From Desulfofundulus luciae (GTDB lineage Bacteria > Bacillota > Desulfotomaculia > Desulfotomaculales > Desulfovirgulaceae): DNA of 39,268 bases. The stretch covers positions 1 through 39,268 of the forward strand of contig NZ_JAUSUX010000025.1 in NCBI RefSeq assembly GCF_030813795.1, read 5' to 3'. This document shows, piece after piece, positions 30,292 through 38,363 of this stretch. Under the pieces are notes generated by a model, which searched no databases, was not told where the DNA came from, and saw nothing but the letters and a program-made list of their open reading frames with translations. The position numbers and the translations under genes are program-made. Within the stretch, counting starts at the first letter, position 1, and the number at the start of each line of letters is the position of its first letter.

Positions 30292-31623
30292 TTAATACTT
30301 GGTCAGATACTCCTCAATTTCCCAGGGATGTACCTGCACGCGGTAACGATCCCATTCAATGCGCTTGGCCTCCATAAAGCGGCTGAACACGTGGGGGCCG
30401 AGGGCTTCCTTGATCACCTCGTCCCGCTCCAGCTCGTCCAGGGCTTCCTTCAAACTCTCGGGCAGGCAGCCGATGCCCCGCTCCTCCCGTTCCCTGGCAC
30501 TCATTTCATAAATGTTGCAGTCGCAGGGCGGCGGAGGCAAAATGCGGTTTTTAATACCGTCCAGCCCTGCCGCCAGGCACACTGCCAGGGCCAGGTACGG
30601 GTTGCAGGACGGATCCGGGCTGCGCAGCTCGATGCGGGTTGACTGACCCCGCTTGGCCGGAATACGGATGAGGGGGCTGCGGTTGCGGGAGGACCAGGCG
30701 ATATACACCGGTGCCTCGTAACCGGAAACCAGACGCTTGTACGAGTTTACCGTCGGGTTGGTTATGGCGGCAATGGCCCGCGCGTGCTTCATCAAGCCGC
30801 CGATGTAATACAGGGCCGTATCGCTCAACTGCAGGGGTGCCTGGGGATCATAAAAGGCATTCTCCCCGTTTTTCATAAGGGACTGGTTCAAGTGCATGCC
30901 CGAACCGGCAATGCCGAATATGGGCTTGGGCATGAAGGAAGCATGCAGCCCGTGCCTCTGAGCGATGGTGCGCACCACAAACTTAAAGGTGACCACCTTG
31001 TCGGCGGTATCCAGGGCATCGGCATATTTAAAATCAATTTCGTGCTGCCCGGGAGCCACCTCATGGTGGGAAGCCTCGATTTCAAAACCCATCTGCTCCA
31101 GGGTGAGGACCATGTCCCGCCGGGCATCTTCACCCAAATCCACAGGCGTCAGGTCAAAATAGCCCGCCCGGTCGTGGGTTATGGTAGTGGGACGGCCGTC
31201 ACTGTCTACGTGGAAAAGGAAGAACTCCGCCTCCGGCCCCACGTTCATGGTAAAACCCATTTCCCGCGCTTCGGCTATAACACGCTTGAGCACGAAACGG
31301 GGGTCGCCGATAAAGGGCGTGCCGTCGGCGTTATAAATGTCACATATCAACCGGGCCACCGCCCCGTCCCGGGGGCGCCAGGGAAAGACTACAAAGGTGG
31401 CCGGGTCGGGACGCAAGTACATGTCCGATTCTTCGATCCGGACAAAACCTTCAATAGAAGAGCCGTCAAACATAAGCTCCCCGTTTAAAGCCTTGTCCAA
31501 CTGTTCCACGGTAATGGATACGTTTTTTAATACTCCAAAAATATCAGTAAACTGCAGGCGGATAAATTTTACTCCCAGTTCTTTGGCCAGGTGTCTTACA
31601 TCATCGTTAGTCAACTGAGCCAC
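30292..31623 (-). CDS. glnA: Glutamine synthetase (paralogue 1)
   Basis: A 443-aa class I-alpha glutamine synthetase, which condenses glutamate and ammonia with ATP. All catalytic residues can be seen: Asp in FDGSSIEGF, metal glutamates in [24 protein letters not shown], His in GSGMHLNQS, flap Glu in [11 protein letters not shown], Arg in [12 protein letters not shown] and Glu in [11 protein letters not shown]. The start used is the GTG at 31623; a GTG at 31632, closer to GGGAGAGG, is also possible. The Tyr adenylylation site of proteobacterial enzymes is absent, as expected for the alpha type. Its leader has an ANTAR-like structure and the glt operon lies downstream. Confidence 0.95.
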   Translation of the reverse strand: MAQLTNDDVRHLAKELGVKFIRLQFTDIFGVLKNVSITVEQLDKALNGELMFDGSSIEGFVRIEESDMYLRPDPATFVVFPWRPRDGAVARLICDIYNADGTPFIGDPRFVLKRVIAEAREMGFTMNVGPEAEFFLFHVDSDGRPTTITHDRAGYFDLTPVDLGEDARRDMVLTLEQMGFEIEASHHEVAPGQHEIDFKYADALDTADKVVTFKFVVRTIAQRHGLHASFMPKPIFGIAGSGMHLNQSLMKNGENAFYDPQAPLQLSDTALYYIGGLMKHARAIAAITNPTVNSYKRLVSGYEAPVYIAWSSRNRSPLIRIPAKRGQSTRIELRSPDPSCNPYLALAVCLAAGLDGIKNRILPPPPCDCNIYEMSAREREERGIGCLPESLKEALDELERDEVIKEALGPHVFSRFMEAKRIEWDRYRVQVHPWEIEEYLTKY

Positions 31624-31672
31624 GGCCCTCACACCTCTCCCTTCTAAAAAACCGGGGCTATTACGAAAAAAA

Positions 31673-31750
31673 GGCCACACCTGCAGGATAGCGGTTTCAC
31701 CTGCTGAATGTGGGCCCCATTGCCCCCTCCCGGATACAACATCGTACCCG
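31673..31750 (-). promoter_or_regulatory. ANTAR-like leader and terminator of glnA paralogue 1
   Basis: Minus-strand RNA. P1 (31731-31750): 7-bp stem CGGGTAC/GTATCCG with hexaloop GATGTT, which has G instead of A at position 1. P2 (31712-31725): GGGC/GCCC with hexaloop AATGGG, which fits the A1/G4 pattern. The 3' arm of P2 continues into a terminator with the GGCCCACA...CAGCAGG segment (about 31698-31716) pairing with CCTGCAGGTGTGGCC (31673-31687), followed by T7. The architecture is as in the glt leader. Confidence 0.65.
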
Positions 31751-31783
31751 AATTATGTTTTTGCACCGTTATTTTAAAGCTAG

Positions 31784-31811
31784 TTTATAGTATATACCAT
31801 AAATGCCTCAA
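31784..31811 (-). promoter_or_regulatory. Promoter of glnA paralogue 1
   Basis: TTGAGG (31806-31811) and TATAAA (31784-31789) are 16 bp apart on the minus strand. Transcription near 31777 gives a leader containing the hairpins at 31673-31750. Confidence 0.55.
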
Positions 31812-31854
31812 AAGAAAAGGGCTTTTTGACAAATTTTTGCCCCTGGAAAAAAGA

Positions 31855-31878
31855 CCCTACCGGGTATCCCCGGCAGGG
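31855..31878 (-). terminator. Terminator of glnA paralogue 2
   Basis: CCCTGCCGGG (31869-31878) pairs with CCCGGTAGGG (31855-31864), 10 bp with one G-U pair, loop GATA, followed by TCTTTTTT. It lies 27 nt after the stop. Confidence 0.85.
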
Positions 31879-31905
31879 CTATTAGGAGGATGGTAACAAA
31901 ACCTT

Positions 31906-33237
31906 TTAAAACTTGGTTAGATACTCTTCAATTTCCCAGGGGTGAACCTGGACGCGGTAGTTTTCCCATTCCTTCTGTTTGGCCTCCACAAACTTAGTAT
32001 AAATGTCTTCACCCAGGGCTCCCCGGATCACTTCATCCCCGGCCAGTTCCTGCAGGGCTTCCTCCAGGCTGGCGGGCAGGCTCTCGATGCCCAGTTCCCG
32101 CCGCTCGGCAGCGGTCATCTCGTAAATGTTGCGGTCACAGGGAGGCGGCGGTTCAATGCGGTTTCTAATCCCATCCAGGCCGGCCGCCAGGCAAACCGCC
32201 AGGGCCAGGTAGGGGTTGCAGGACGGGTCGGGGTTGCGCAGCTCAATGCGGGTGGACATGCCCCGCTTGGCCGGGATGCGGATGAGCGGGCTGCGGTTGC
32301 GCCCCGACCAGGCAATATAAACCGGAGCCTCATAACCGGGTACCAGGCGTTTATAGGAGTTTACCGTGGGGTTGGTTATCGCGGCCAGGGCCCGGGCGTG
32401 CTTCATTAGACCGCCGATGTAATAGCGGGCGATATCGCTTAACCCGTCGGGGGCGGAAGGGTCATAGAAAGCATTTTCGTTCCCCCGGAAGAGGGACTGG
32501 TTGGTGTGCATGCCACTGCCGTTAATGCCGAAAACCGGCTTGGGCATGAACGTGGCATGCAAACCGTGCCGCTGGGCGATGGTACGTACCACAAATTTGA
32601 AGGTCACAATTTTATCGGCACAATCCAGGGCATCGGAATATTTAAAATCAATTTCATGCTGGCCGGGAGCCACCTCGTGGTGGGAGGCCTCAATTTCAAA
32701 ACCCATTTCTTCCAGGGTAAGCACCATAGCCCGGCGGGCGTTTTCCCCCAGATCCACGGGGCTGAGGTCGAAGTAACCGGCCTTATCGTGGGTGCGCAGG
32801 GTGGGACGTCCCTCGGAATCCACCTGGAAAAGGAAAAATTCCAGCTCCGGTCCCACATTCATGGTAAAGCCCATTTCCGCCGCCTGGGCCAGCACCCGCT
32901 TGAGGGTGTTGCGGGGGCAACCGGCATAAGGAGTGCCGTCGGGATTATAGACATCGCACATGAGGCGTGCCACGGCACCGTCCCGGGGCCGCCAGGGGAA
33001 TACGGCAAAGGTTCTGGGATCGGGACGAAGGTACATATCCGACTCTTCAATGCGGGTAAATCCATGTATAGAAGAGCCGTCAAACATCAACTCCCCATCC
33101 AGGGCCTTTTCCAGTTGTTCCACGGTGATGGCCATATTTTTGAGCACACCGAGAATATCGGTAAACTGCAGGCGGATGAACTTTACACCCAGCTCCCTTG
33201 CCTTGGCCAGCACTTCTTTTTTGATTGCCTCGTCCAT
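31906..33237 (-). CDS. glnA: Glutamine synthetase (paralogue 2)
   Basis: A 443-aa glutamine synthetase closely similar to paralogue 1. All metal and flap residues are kept: [51 protein letters not shown] and [10 protein letters not shown]. The ATG at 33237 has AAGAAGGTGG upstream; the longer frame to 33342 reads through an intergenic hairpin and is not credible. It is encoded 111 bp after the first ANTAR regulator and seems to share its promoter and antitermination leader. Two similar active paralogues side by side may differ in regulation. Confidence 0.94.
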   Translation of the reverse strand: MDEAIKKEVLAKARELGVKFIRLQFTDILGVLKNMAITVEQLEKALDGELMFDGSSIHGFTRIEESDMYLRPDPRTFAVFPWRPRDGAVARLMCDVYNPDGTPYAGCPRNTLKRVLAQAAEMGFTMNVGPELEFFLFQVDSEGRPTLRTHDKAGYFDLSPVDLGENARRAMVLTLEEMGFEIEASHHEVAPGQHEIDFKYSDALDCADKIVTFKFVVRTIAQRHGLHATFMPKPVFGINGSGMHTNQSLFRGNENAFYDPSAPDGLSDIARYYIGGLMKHARALAAITNPTVNSYKRLVPGYEAPVYIAWSGRNRSPLIRIPAKRGMSTRIELRNPDPSCNPYLALAVCLAAGLDGIRNRIEPPPPCDRNIYEMTAAERRELGIESLPASLEEALQELAGDEVIRGALGEDIYTKFVEAKQKEWENYRVQVHPWEIEEYLTKF

Positions 33238-33271
33238 AAAACAACCACCTTCTTGAAATTTTTCAAAATGG

Positions 33272-33322
33272 AAAGGCGCCCCAGGGGAATAGTTCATGCT
33301 TAATTCCCCACAGGGCGCCTTT
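33272..33322 (-). other. Large hairpin between ANTAR regulator 1 and glnA paralogue 2
   Basis: AAAGGCGCCC (33313-33322) pairs with GGGCGCCTTT (33272-33281), and GGGGAAT (33303-33309) with ATTCCCC (33284-33290). There is no T-tract after it, so a processing or weak attenuation role is more likely than full termination. Confidence 0.5.
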
Positions 33323-33348
33323 GCCCATTTTCGGTACGTCATTATACC

Positions 33349-33930
33349 TTAACTTTTTAAGTTGTGGGCCAGGATGATGGCTTCGGCAACCTGACGCATG
33401 GAAATACGTTTGTCCATGCTGCTTTTTTGCATGCGCCGGAATGCCTCGGCTTCCGTGAGTCCCAGTGTCTCCATCAGGATTCCCTTGGCTTTTTCCACTA
33501 ATTTACGGGTTTCCAGGGCTTCCTTTAATTCCTGGACCTGGTTTTCCAGCTTAATGATTTCCTGGTAGTTGGCCAGGGCCAGTTCCACGGCGGACAACAG
33601 GGTACTTTCATCCACCGGCTTGATCAGGAGGGCCGATACCCGTGCCTCTTTGGCTTTATCTAAAAGGCCGGGACTCATGGAGTTAACCAGCACTACCACT
33701 GGGGCCAACTTATCCTCATGGAGAATGCGTGCCACTTCCAGCCCGTCCATGCCCGGCACCCCGGCCTCGATGATCAGCAGATCCGGCTGCCGGCTGCGCA
33801 CCAGCTTGAGGCCCGAAAGGCCATCCGATGCCTCACCCACCACCCAGTATCCCAGCTTGGTGAGTATGGCTTTAATGGACTTTCTCCAGGTGGCATCGCT
33901 ATCTACCAGCACTATTCTCTGTTCCGCCAT
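33349..33930 (-). CDS. ANTAR-domain response regulator 1
   Basis: A 193-aa regulator with an N-terminal receiver-like domain and a C-terminal ANTAR RNA-binding domain (about residues 125-190: LVEKAKGILMETLGLTEAEA, FRRMQKSSMDKRISMRQVAE). ANTAR proteins bind paired hexaloop hairpins and stop terminators forming. The receiver deviates: the acidic pocket is LVDSD, the phospho-acceptor position is Glu in LLIIEAGVPGMDG, the Thr position is Asn (LVNS), but Lys is kept (LIKP). A coiled segment (LENQVQELKEALE) joins the domains. It is upstream of glnA 2 and has an ANTAR-type leader itself. Confidence 0.9.
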   Translation of the reverse strand: MAEQRIVLVDSDATWRKSIKAILTKLGYWVVGEASDGLSGLKLVRSRQPDLLIIEAGVPGMDGLEVARILHEDKLAPVVVLVNSMSPGLLDKAKEARVSALLIKPVDESTLLSAVELALANYQEIIKLENQVQELKEALETRKLVEKAKGILMETLGLTEAEAFRRMQKSSMDKRISMRQVAEAIILAHNLKS

Positions 33931-34019
33931 GGAGATTTTCCTCCCAAATTGTTCCTGGTAACCAATCCGCCGGGCGTTGCCGGACTACTGGAAAAAATAC
34001 CACCTTCCCGGGAAGAAAA

Positions 34020-34093
34020 ATGCCCTCTTCAAGGCCTCACGACCTGTCGAGGGCATCATTGCCTGTTCATTAGCAGGGTACATCATTGTACCC
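34020..34093 (-). promoter_or_regulatory. ANTAR-responsive leader of ANTAR regulator 1
   Basis: Minus-strand RNA. P1 (34076-34093): 6-bp stem GGGTAC/GTACCC with hexaloop AATGAT. P2 (34052-34063): GGC/GCC with hexaloop AATGAT. Both loops have A1 and G4. A terminator stem ATGCCCTC (34049-34056) with GAGGGCAT (34020-34027), followed by TTTTT, uses the 3' arm of P2. The leader suggests autoregulation of the ANTAR gene and co-control of glnA 2. Confidence 0.75.
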
Positions 34094-34119
34094 ATAGAAT
34101 ACCCCTTTGGCTCGTTTTT

Positions 34120-34148
34120 ATTATAATGCGTACCCTTGCGGTTGGCAA
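34120..34148 (-). promoter_or_regulatory. Promoter of ANTAR regulator 1 and glnA 2
   Basis: TTGCCA (34143-34148) and TATAAT (34120-34125), spacing 17 bp, on the minus strand; the ANTAR leader starts about 25 nt downstream. Confidence 0.75.
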
Positions 34149-34161
34149 CAGTTTTTTTTCG

Positions 34162-35742
34162 TTAGCCTAAAATTTTTTCTACCTCTTCGGCATCCACATC
34201 CATGACGTACCTGATACCGGTAATTTCAGCAGCTTCCCTGGTCAGGGCGGCCACATCGTCCCGGGTGATGTAGGACAGGGCAAACTTGCGGGCGCCGCAC
34301 ATTAACTGCCGCAGGCCCTGGGCCAGCCGCTCAAAGTAGGTGTAGACACCGATGGCTCCCACGGGCAGTTTTTCAAAGGCTTCGGCGCCCAGTTTTTCCT
34401 TCAGTTCGCTGGCGGCAATGAAGACCTGCTCAAGGGACTCGCCGTATTTCTTGTACTCATTGGGCACCTTGCCGGATTTTACGGCTTCGCCCACGGTCTT
34501 ACCCACCATGGCCGCTGTCAGGGCCGAGCGGGCCATGCCGATGGCCTTCACGTAGGGAGCACCAATGGCCAGCCCCTTGAACATGTGATCCTCCAGGGTG
34601 AAACCACCGGCAATAGCCACCGGCGGGACATAGGCGCCCCTGGCTGCCAGTTTATCCAGGTACTTAACCAGCAGCGCCTGCAGGTAGACGGTGGGCACGC
34701 CCCACTCATTCATCATCCGCCAGGGGCTCATGCCGGTACCGCCGCCGGCACCATCAACGGTCAGCAGGTCGAGCCTGGCATCAGAGGCATATTTTACTGC
34801 CCGGGCCAGGTCGGCCGGACGGTAGGCGCCGGTCTTCAAGAAGACGTACTTTGCCCCGGCCTTGCGCAGTTCTTCCACCCGGGTCATAAAGGACTCGTAT
34901 TCCACCATGCCAATGCGCGAATGTCGCTCAAACTCACTGAAAGCACCGGCCCGGTAGGCCGCCTGTACCCTGGGATCCGTGGGATCGGGCAGCACAATAT
35001 ACCCGCGGCTCTTCAGCTGCAGCGCCCGCTCCAGGCTGTCCAGCTTCACTTCGCCGCCGATGTCCTTGGCCCCCTGGCCCCACTTGAGCTCCACGGCCTC
35101 CACGCCCAGCTTTTCAATGGCGTACTCCTGGACCCCCAGTTTGGTATCTTCCACATTGGCCTGCACGGCAATAAATCCCCTGCCGTTGTACCATTCCTGG
35201 AAGTCCTTTACCCGCCTGGCAAGGTTGGGGGAATGGACAACGCGCCCATCCTTTATCTCCGCATTGGGGTCCATGGCGCATACGTTCTCACCAATAACAA
35301 TGCCCACCCCGGATACAGCCGCCCCGGCGGCCAGGTGATCCCAGTTATTGGCAGCCACATTGGTGGACCCCATGGCGGCGATTACAATGGGCAGGTTGAG
35401 TTTTAAATCCGCGCTGGCTCCCACGGCGGTTTCCAGGCTGACCGCCGGGAAAATGGCCCTGTCGGGATCGGCTTCAATACCGTGGGCGCCCACGGCGGTA
35501 CCGAGGATGTTGAAGTGGGAATAATCCACCGGGTAATCCTTCTGGGAAGCAGAGGTAGTTTTGCCGAAGGGCTGGGGATAAAGTACTTCCTTGCCCCGCA
35601 CGGAAGATTTACCTATTTCACAAAGGCCGGGGCAGCCGTCCAGACAGGTCACACACATCCCGCTAAAGGGACAATAGCTCTCACCGGTGCGCAGCCGGGT
35701 CAGCGTAGCTGCAGTAGCGTTAACACCTTTACTAAAACTCAT
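34162..35742 (-). CDS. Glutamate-synthase-related FMN-binding protein
   Basis: A 526-aa FMN-barrel protein of the glutamate synthase central-domain family, without the glutaminase or N-terminal ferredoxin domain. An N-terminal Cys-rich block (YCPFSGMCVTCLDGCPGLCE, residues 23-42) could hold an Fe-S cluster. Barrel segments include LNLPIVIAAMGSTNVAANNW, VELKWGQGAKDIGGEVKLD, LTVDGAGGGTGMSPW and PVAIAGGFTLEDHMFKGLAIGA. Its reaction is not known to me; the setting among glutamine synthetases suggests a role in glutamate metabolism or sensing. It lies downstream of glnA 3 by 230 bp. Confidence 0.8.
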   Translation of the reverse strand: MSFSKGVNATAATLTRLRTGESYCPFSGMCVTCLDGCPGLCEIGKSSVRGKEVLYPQPFGKTTSASQKDYPVDYSHFNILGTAVGAHGIEADPDRAIFPAVSLETAVGASADLKLNLPIVIAAMGSTNVAANNWDHLAAGAAVSGVGIVIGENVCAMDPNAEIKDGRVVHSPNLARRVKDFQEWYNGRGFIAVQANVEDTKLGVQEYAIEKLGVEAVELKWGQGAKDIGGEVKLDSLERALQLKSRGYIVLPDPTDPRVQAAYRAGAFSEFERHSRIGMVEYESFMTRVEELRKAGAKYVFLKTGAYRPADLARAVKYASDARLDLLTVDGAGGGTGMSPWRMMNEWGVPTVYLQALLVKYLDKLAARGAYVPPVAIAGGFTLEDHMFKGLAIGAPYVKAIGMARSALTAAMVGKTVGEAVKSGKVPNEYKKYGESLEQVFIAASELKEKLGAEAFEKLPVGAIGVYTYFERLAQGLRQLMCGARKFALSYITRDDVAALTREAAEITGIRYVMDVDAEEVEKILG

Positions 35743-35972
35743 TGTTCCATCCTCCTAAAAAACACGGTAAAATTAAGGCAGTGGTTCTTTCTAAAAATGT
35801 TTTCTTCTCTATTGCCGGCCTGGTGATCAACATCAAGCCGGTATTTTTTTATCCGCCGTTTCTCTCTATCCAGCCAATTCTTTGCCAACCATCCCCCCTT
35901 TCTCATCTATTTTTTCTACCGGGAACACCCCGGATTGTTTCTTTAAAATGTCCTGGTAACAAAATTTCAGAA

Positions 35973-37292
35973 CTAAAAGTTAGTCAAATATTCATCCAGC
36001 TCCCACTGGTGCACCCGGGCTTGATAGCGCTCCCATTCGTCTTCCTTGGCTTCCAGGAAGCGAGCGGTAATCTTTTGCCCCAGGGCGTTCTGGATCACCG
36101 CATCACCGGCCAGGGCCCGTAAAGCGTCGGCCAGGTTGCGGGGCAGGCCAATGCGGCGAATTAGCTCCCTTACCGGCGCATGGTTTTCCGACAGGGGCAC
36201 CCCGGGCACCAGGCCGCGTTCGATGCCGTCCAGTCCGGCCGCCAGGGAAGCAGCCAGGGCCAGGTAGGGGTTGGCAGTGGGGTCGGGGCTGCGTAAAACT
36301 ACCCGGGTACCTTCCTGGCGCTGGGCCGGCACACGGATCATGGTGCTGCGGTTTTCCTCCGACCAGGCAGCCAGTACCGGAGCCAGATCGGTGGGTACAA
36401 GACGCTTGTAACTGTTGACCAGCGGATTGGTAATGGCCGTTAAGGCCCCGGCATGGGTAATCAACCCGGCTATATAACGGTAGGCCAGCTCGCTCAGCTG
36501 GTGTTCCCCGGCAGGATCGTAAAAGGCGTTTTCCCCGTCCCGCCACAGAAACAGGTGCAAGTGCATTCCCGAACCGTTGCAACAGGCCAGGGGGCGGGGC
36601 ATAAAGGAAGCGTGCAGGCCGTGCCGCTGGGCAATGGTGCGCACCACAAATTTAAAGGTGGCAATGCTGTCGGCCACAGTTAAAGCGTCATCTTCCTTCA
36701 GGAAGATTTCATGCTGCCCCGGCGCAATCTCATGATGGGAAGAGGAAACATCCAGGCCCATCTCCTGGAGGGTGAGCACCATATCCCGGCGGGCATTTTC
36801 ACCCAGATCCACCGGCGTAAGGTCACAATACCCCGCCCGGTCGTGGGTGATAACGGTCGGCTTGCCCTGGGCATCGGTATGGAAAAGGAAAAATTCGATC
36901 TGCGCTCCTACCCGGAACTCCAGGCCCATTTCTTTCGCCCTGGCCAGCACACGCTTTAAAGCCGCCCGGGAACAGGCGCCGTAAGGTTCACCCTGGGGGG
37001 TCAGTACATCACAGATCAACCGGGCCACTGCCCCTTCCCGGGGCCGCCAGGGAAAGATCACAAAGGTTGCCGGATCGGGGAGCAGGTAAATGTCCGACTC
37101 ACGGTTTTGGACGAAACCCTCGATCACCGAGCTATCAAACATCACCCGGCCCTCCAGCGCCCGGGGTAATTCCTCTACAGTAATGGCTATATTTTTCAAG
37201 ACACCGAAAATATCGGTAAACTGCAACCGGATGAACTTAACATTATATTCCCGGGCTTTGCGGAGTACGTCTTCGGCGGTCAGGGTGGGCAT
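35973..37292 (-). CDS. glnA: Glutamine synthetase-like protein (paralogue 3), catalytic residues lost
   Basis: A 439-aa member of the glutamine synthetase family, clearly related to the two neighbours over its whole length ([51 protein letters not shown]). Three conserved glutamates are replaced. GPExEF, normally with a metal Glu, is GAQIEFFLF. The flap GYEAPV is PTDLAPVLAAW. The metal Glu in RIELR is RVVLRSP. Asp in FDSS and the two Glu of HHE/QHE remain, as do both Arg. The start ATG (37292) has AAGGAG 9 nt upstream. It likely lacks normal synthesis activity and might bind a nucleotide or glutamine as a sensor; a different substrate is also possible. Confidence 0.85.
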   Translation of the reverse strand: MPTLTAEDVLRKAREYNVKFIRLQFTDIFGVLKNIAITVEELPRALEGRVMFDSSVIEGFVQNRESDIYLLPDPATFVIFPWRPREGAVARLICDVLTPQGEPYGACSRAALKRVLARAKEMGLEFRVGAQIEFFLFHTDAQGKPTVITHDRAGYCDLTPVDLGENARRDMVLTLQEMGLDVSSSHHEIAPGQHEIFLKEDDALTVADSIATFKFVVRTIAQRHGLHASFMPRPLACCNGSGMHLHLFLWRDGENAFYDPAGEHQLSELAYRYIAGLITHAGALTAITNPLVNSYKRLVPTDLAPVLAAWSEENRSTMIRVPAQRQEGTRVVLRSPDPTANPYLALAASLAAGLDGIERGLVPGVPLSENHAPVRELIRRIGLPRNLADALRALAGDAVIQNALGQKITARFLEAKEDEWERYQARVHQWELDEYLTNF

Positions 37293-37335
37293 GGTGATCT
37301 CTCCTTCCAAAACTCAGGGGCAAGAAAACAAAAAA

Positions 37336-37384
37336 CGCCCTGCTTCAGGCCCGTGTTTACCTTACACGGGCCTGAATCAGGACG
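37336..37384 (-). promoter_or_regulatory. Leader terminator of glnA paralogue 3 with ANTAR-type hairpin
   Basis: A near-perfect 20-bp terminator (arms about 37364-37384 and 37336-37356, TTTTTT after it) overlaps a short hairpin CAGGGC/GTCCTG (37378-37395) whose hexaloop AATGGC fits A1/G4. No second hexaloop hairpin precedes it, so the usual two-hairpin arrangement is incomplete. Confidence 0.6.
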
Positions 37385-37414
37385 CCATTGCCCTGAAAAA
37401 ACCGTACAAGAATG

Positions 37415-37442
37415 ATTATAACAGGATTGCCCGGAAGATCAA
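37415..37442 (-). promoter_or_regulatory. Promoter of glnA paralogue 3
   Basis: TTGATC (37437-37442) and TATAAT (37415-37420) are 16 bp apart on the minus strand, placing the start about 13 nt before the ANTAR-type hairpin. Confidence 0.65.
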
Positions 37443-37584
37443 GATATTCTTAACAAGAAATACTGTATACAGCCAGCCCCACCGTAAAAATTTGCAAAAT
37501 ACCCGGTACGGAGCATCGGAATGAGCGTGGACAACGCCATGCCCCGGCGGGTTATCTGAATACTTACATACATATAGATTCAGA

Positions 37585-38169
37585 TTACTTTTCCAGGGCC
37601 ATAATCACTTCCCGGGCCACCCGGGCTAAAGGTACGCAGCGATTCATACTCATCTTTTGCAGGTATTTATAGGCCTGCCGCTCCGTCATTCCTTTTCTTT
37701 CCATAAGCAGACCCTTGGCCCGCTCCGTCAACTTGCGCTCTTCCAGGGCCCTGCGCAGTCCTCTTATTTCCTTTTCCAGCCGTATGGTCCGCTCAAAGGA
37801 AGCCAGGGCCATTTCAATGGTCGGTACCACCATTTCCTCCTGCAATGGCCTGGGGAGCACCCCGTAAATCCCGGGCGAACGTACCAGCTCGGCCACATTT
37901 TGCTGGTGGATGTCGGCCGTGAGCACCACCGGGGCCACATGATGCTCTTCGATAATGCCGGCCACATCCATGCCTTCACTGCCCGGAAGGCGGTATTCCA
38001 GAATCACCAGTTCCGGGGTGGTTTGAAAGACTATCTGCAGCAAGGACCGGCCGTCCTGCGTTTCCCCAATCACCATGTATCCCGCATGGCGCAGGATCTC
38101 TTTAAGCCGGGAGCGAAAATCCCTGTCGCTTTCGGCAACAACAATGCGGGTCCTGTACACCGGGACCAC
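37585..38169 (-). CDS. ANTAR-domain response regulator 2
   Basis: A 194-aa paralogue of regulator 1. The C-terminal ANTAR domain reads LTERAKGLLMERKGMTERQA, YKYLQKMSMNRCVPLARVAR. The receiver is more degenerate: the acidic pocket is VVAESD, the phospho-acceptor position is Glu in LVILEYRLPGSEG, Thr is kept (VLTAD) and Lys is replaced by Arg (VLPRP). A GTG start at 38169 with AAGGTGGAG upstream is used. It lies upstream of glnA paralogue 3, as regulator 1 does for paralogue 2, so the module was probably duplicated as a pair. It has no ANTAR leader; its 5' UTR is short. Confidence 0.88.
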   Translation of the reverse strand: MVPVYRTRIVVAESDRDFRSRLKEILRHAGYMVIGETQDGRSLLQIVFQTTPELVILEYRLPGSEGMDVAGIIEEHHVAPVVLTADIHQQNVAELVRSPGIYGVLPRPLQEEMVVPTIEMALASFERTIRLEKEIRGLRRALEERKLTERAKGLLMERKGMTERQAYKYLQKMSMNRCVPLARVAREVIMALEK

Positions 38170-38196
38170 ACTCCACCTTTTTCGTCACTGAATTAC

Positions 38197-38205
38197 ATTA
38201 TAGCA
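38197..38205 (-). promoter_or_regulatory. Extended -10 promoter of ANTAR regulator 2
   Basis: TGCTATAAT on the minus strand, an extended -10 motif; no good -35 hexamer is present. The start would be near 38190, 20 nt before the GTG. Confidence 0.5.
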
Positions 38206-38363
38206 TGCGGCTATTGATGCGGGGAACCGCTGCCAGGGCTGCCTTTCCAGGGTGCCATACTCTCTTGAAGCCGGTTTTTCAGCCTCCAAAATTGTAGCAA
38301 CGTGTCATTTTAACCTGAAAATAAGCATATATTTCCCCAAAAACAATCTGGGGGGTACGCATA

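Noticed and set aside
32506-33303. Plus-strand frames opposite the three glutamine synthetases that resemble one another
   Set aside because: Their similarity is explained by the glnA paralogues being similar; they are shadows, not a gene family.
35815-35850. Plus-strand terminator-like hairpin with a T7 tract in front of the FMN glutamate-synthase-like gene
   Set aside because: No plus-strand gene lies upstream of it; probably a chance hairpin or part of a minus-strand leader.
35870-35888. TTGGCA-N-TTGGCT resembling a Sigma-54 promoter with GG and GC 10 bp apart
   Set aside because: The -12 box matches poorly and no Sigma-54 activator or upstream site is visible.
38185-38196. ACTGAATTAC near the ANTAR 2 promoter resembling a MITE right end
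   Set aside because: Too short, no left end, and it lies in the promoter of a gene.
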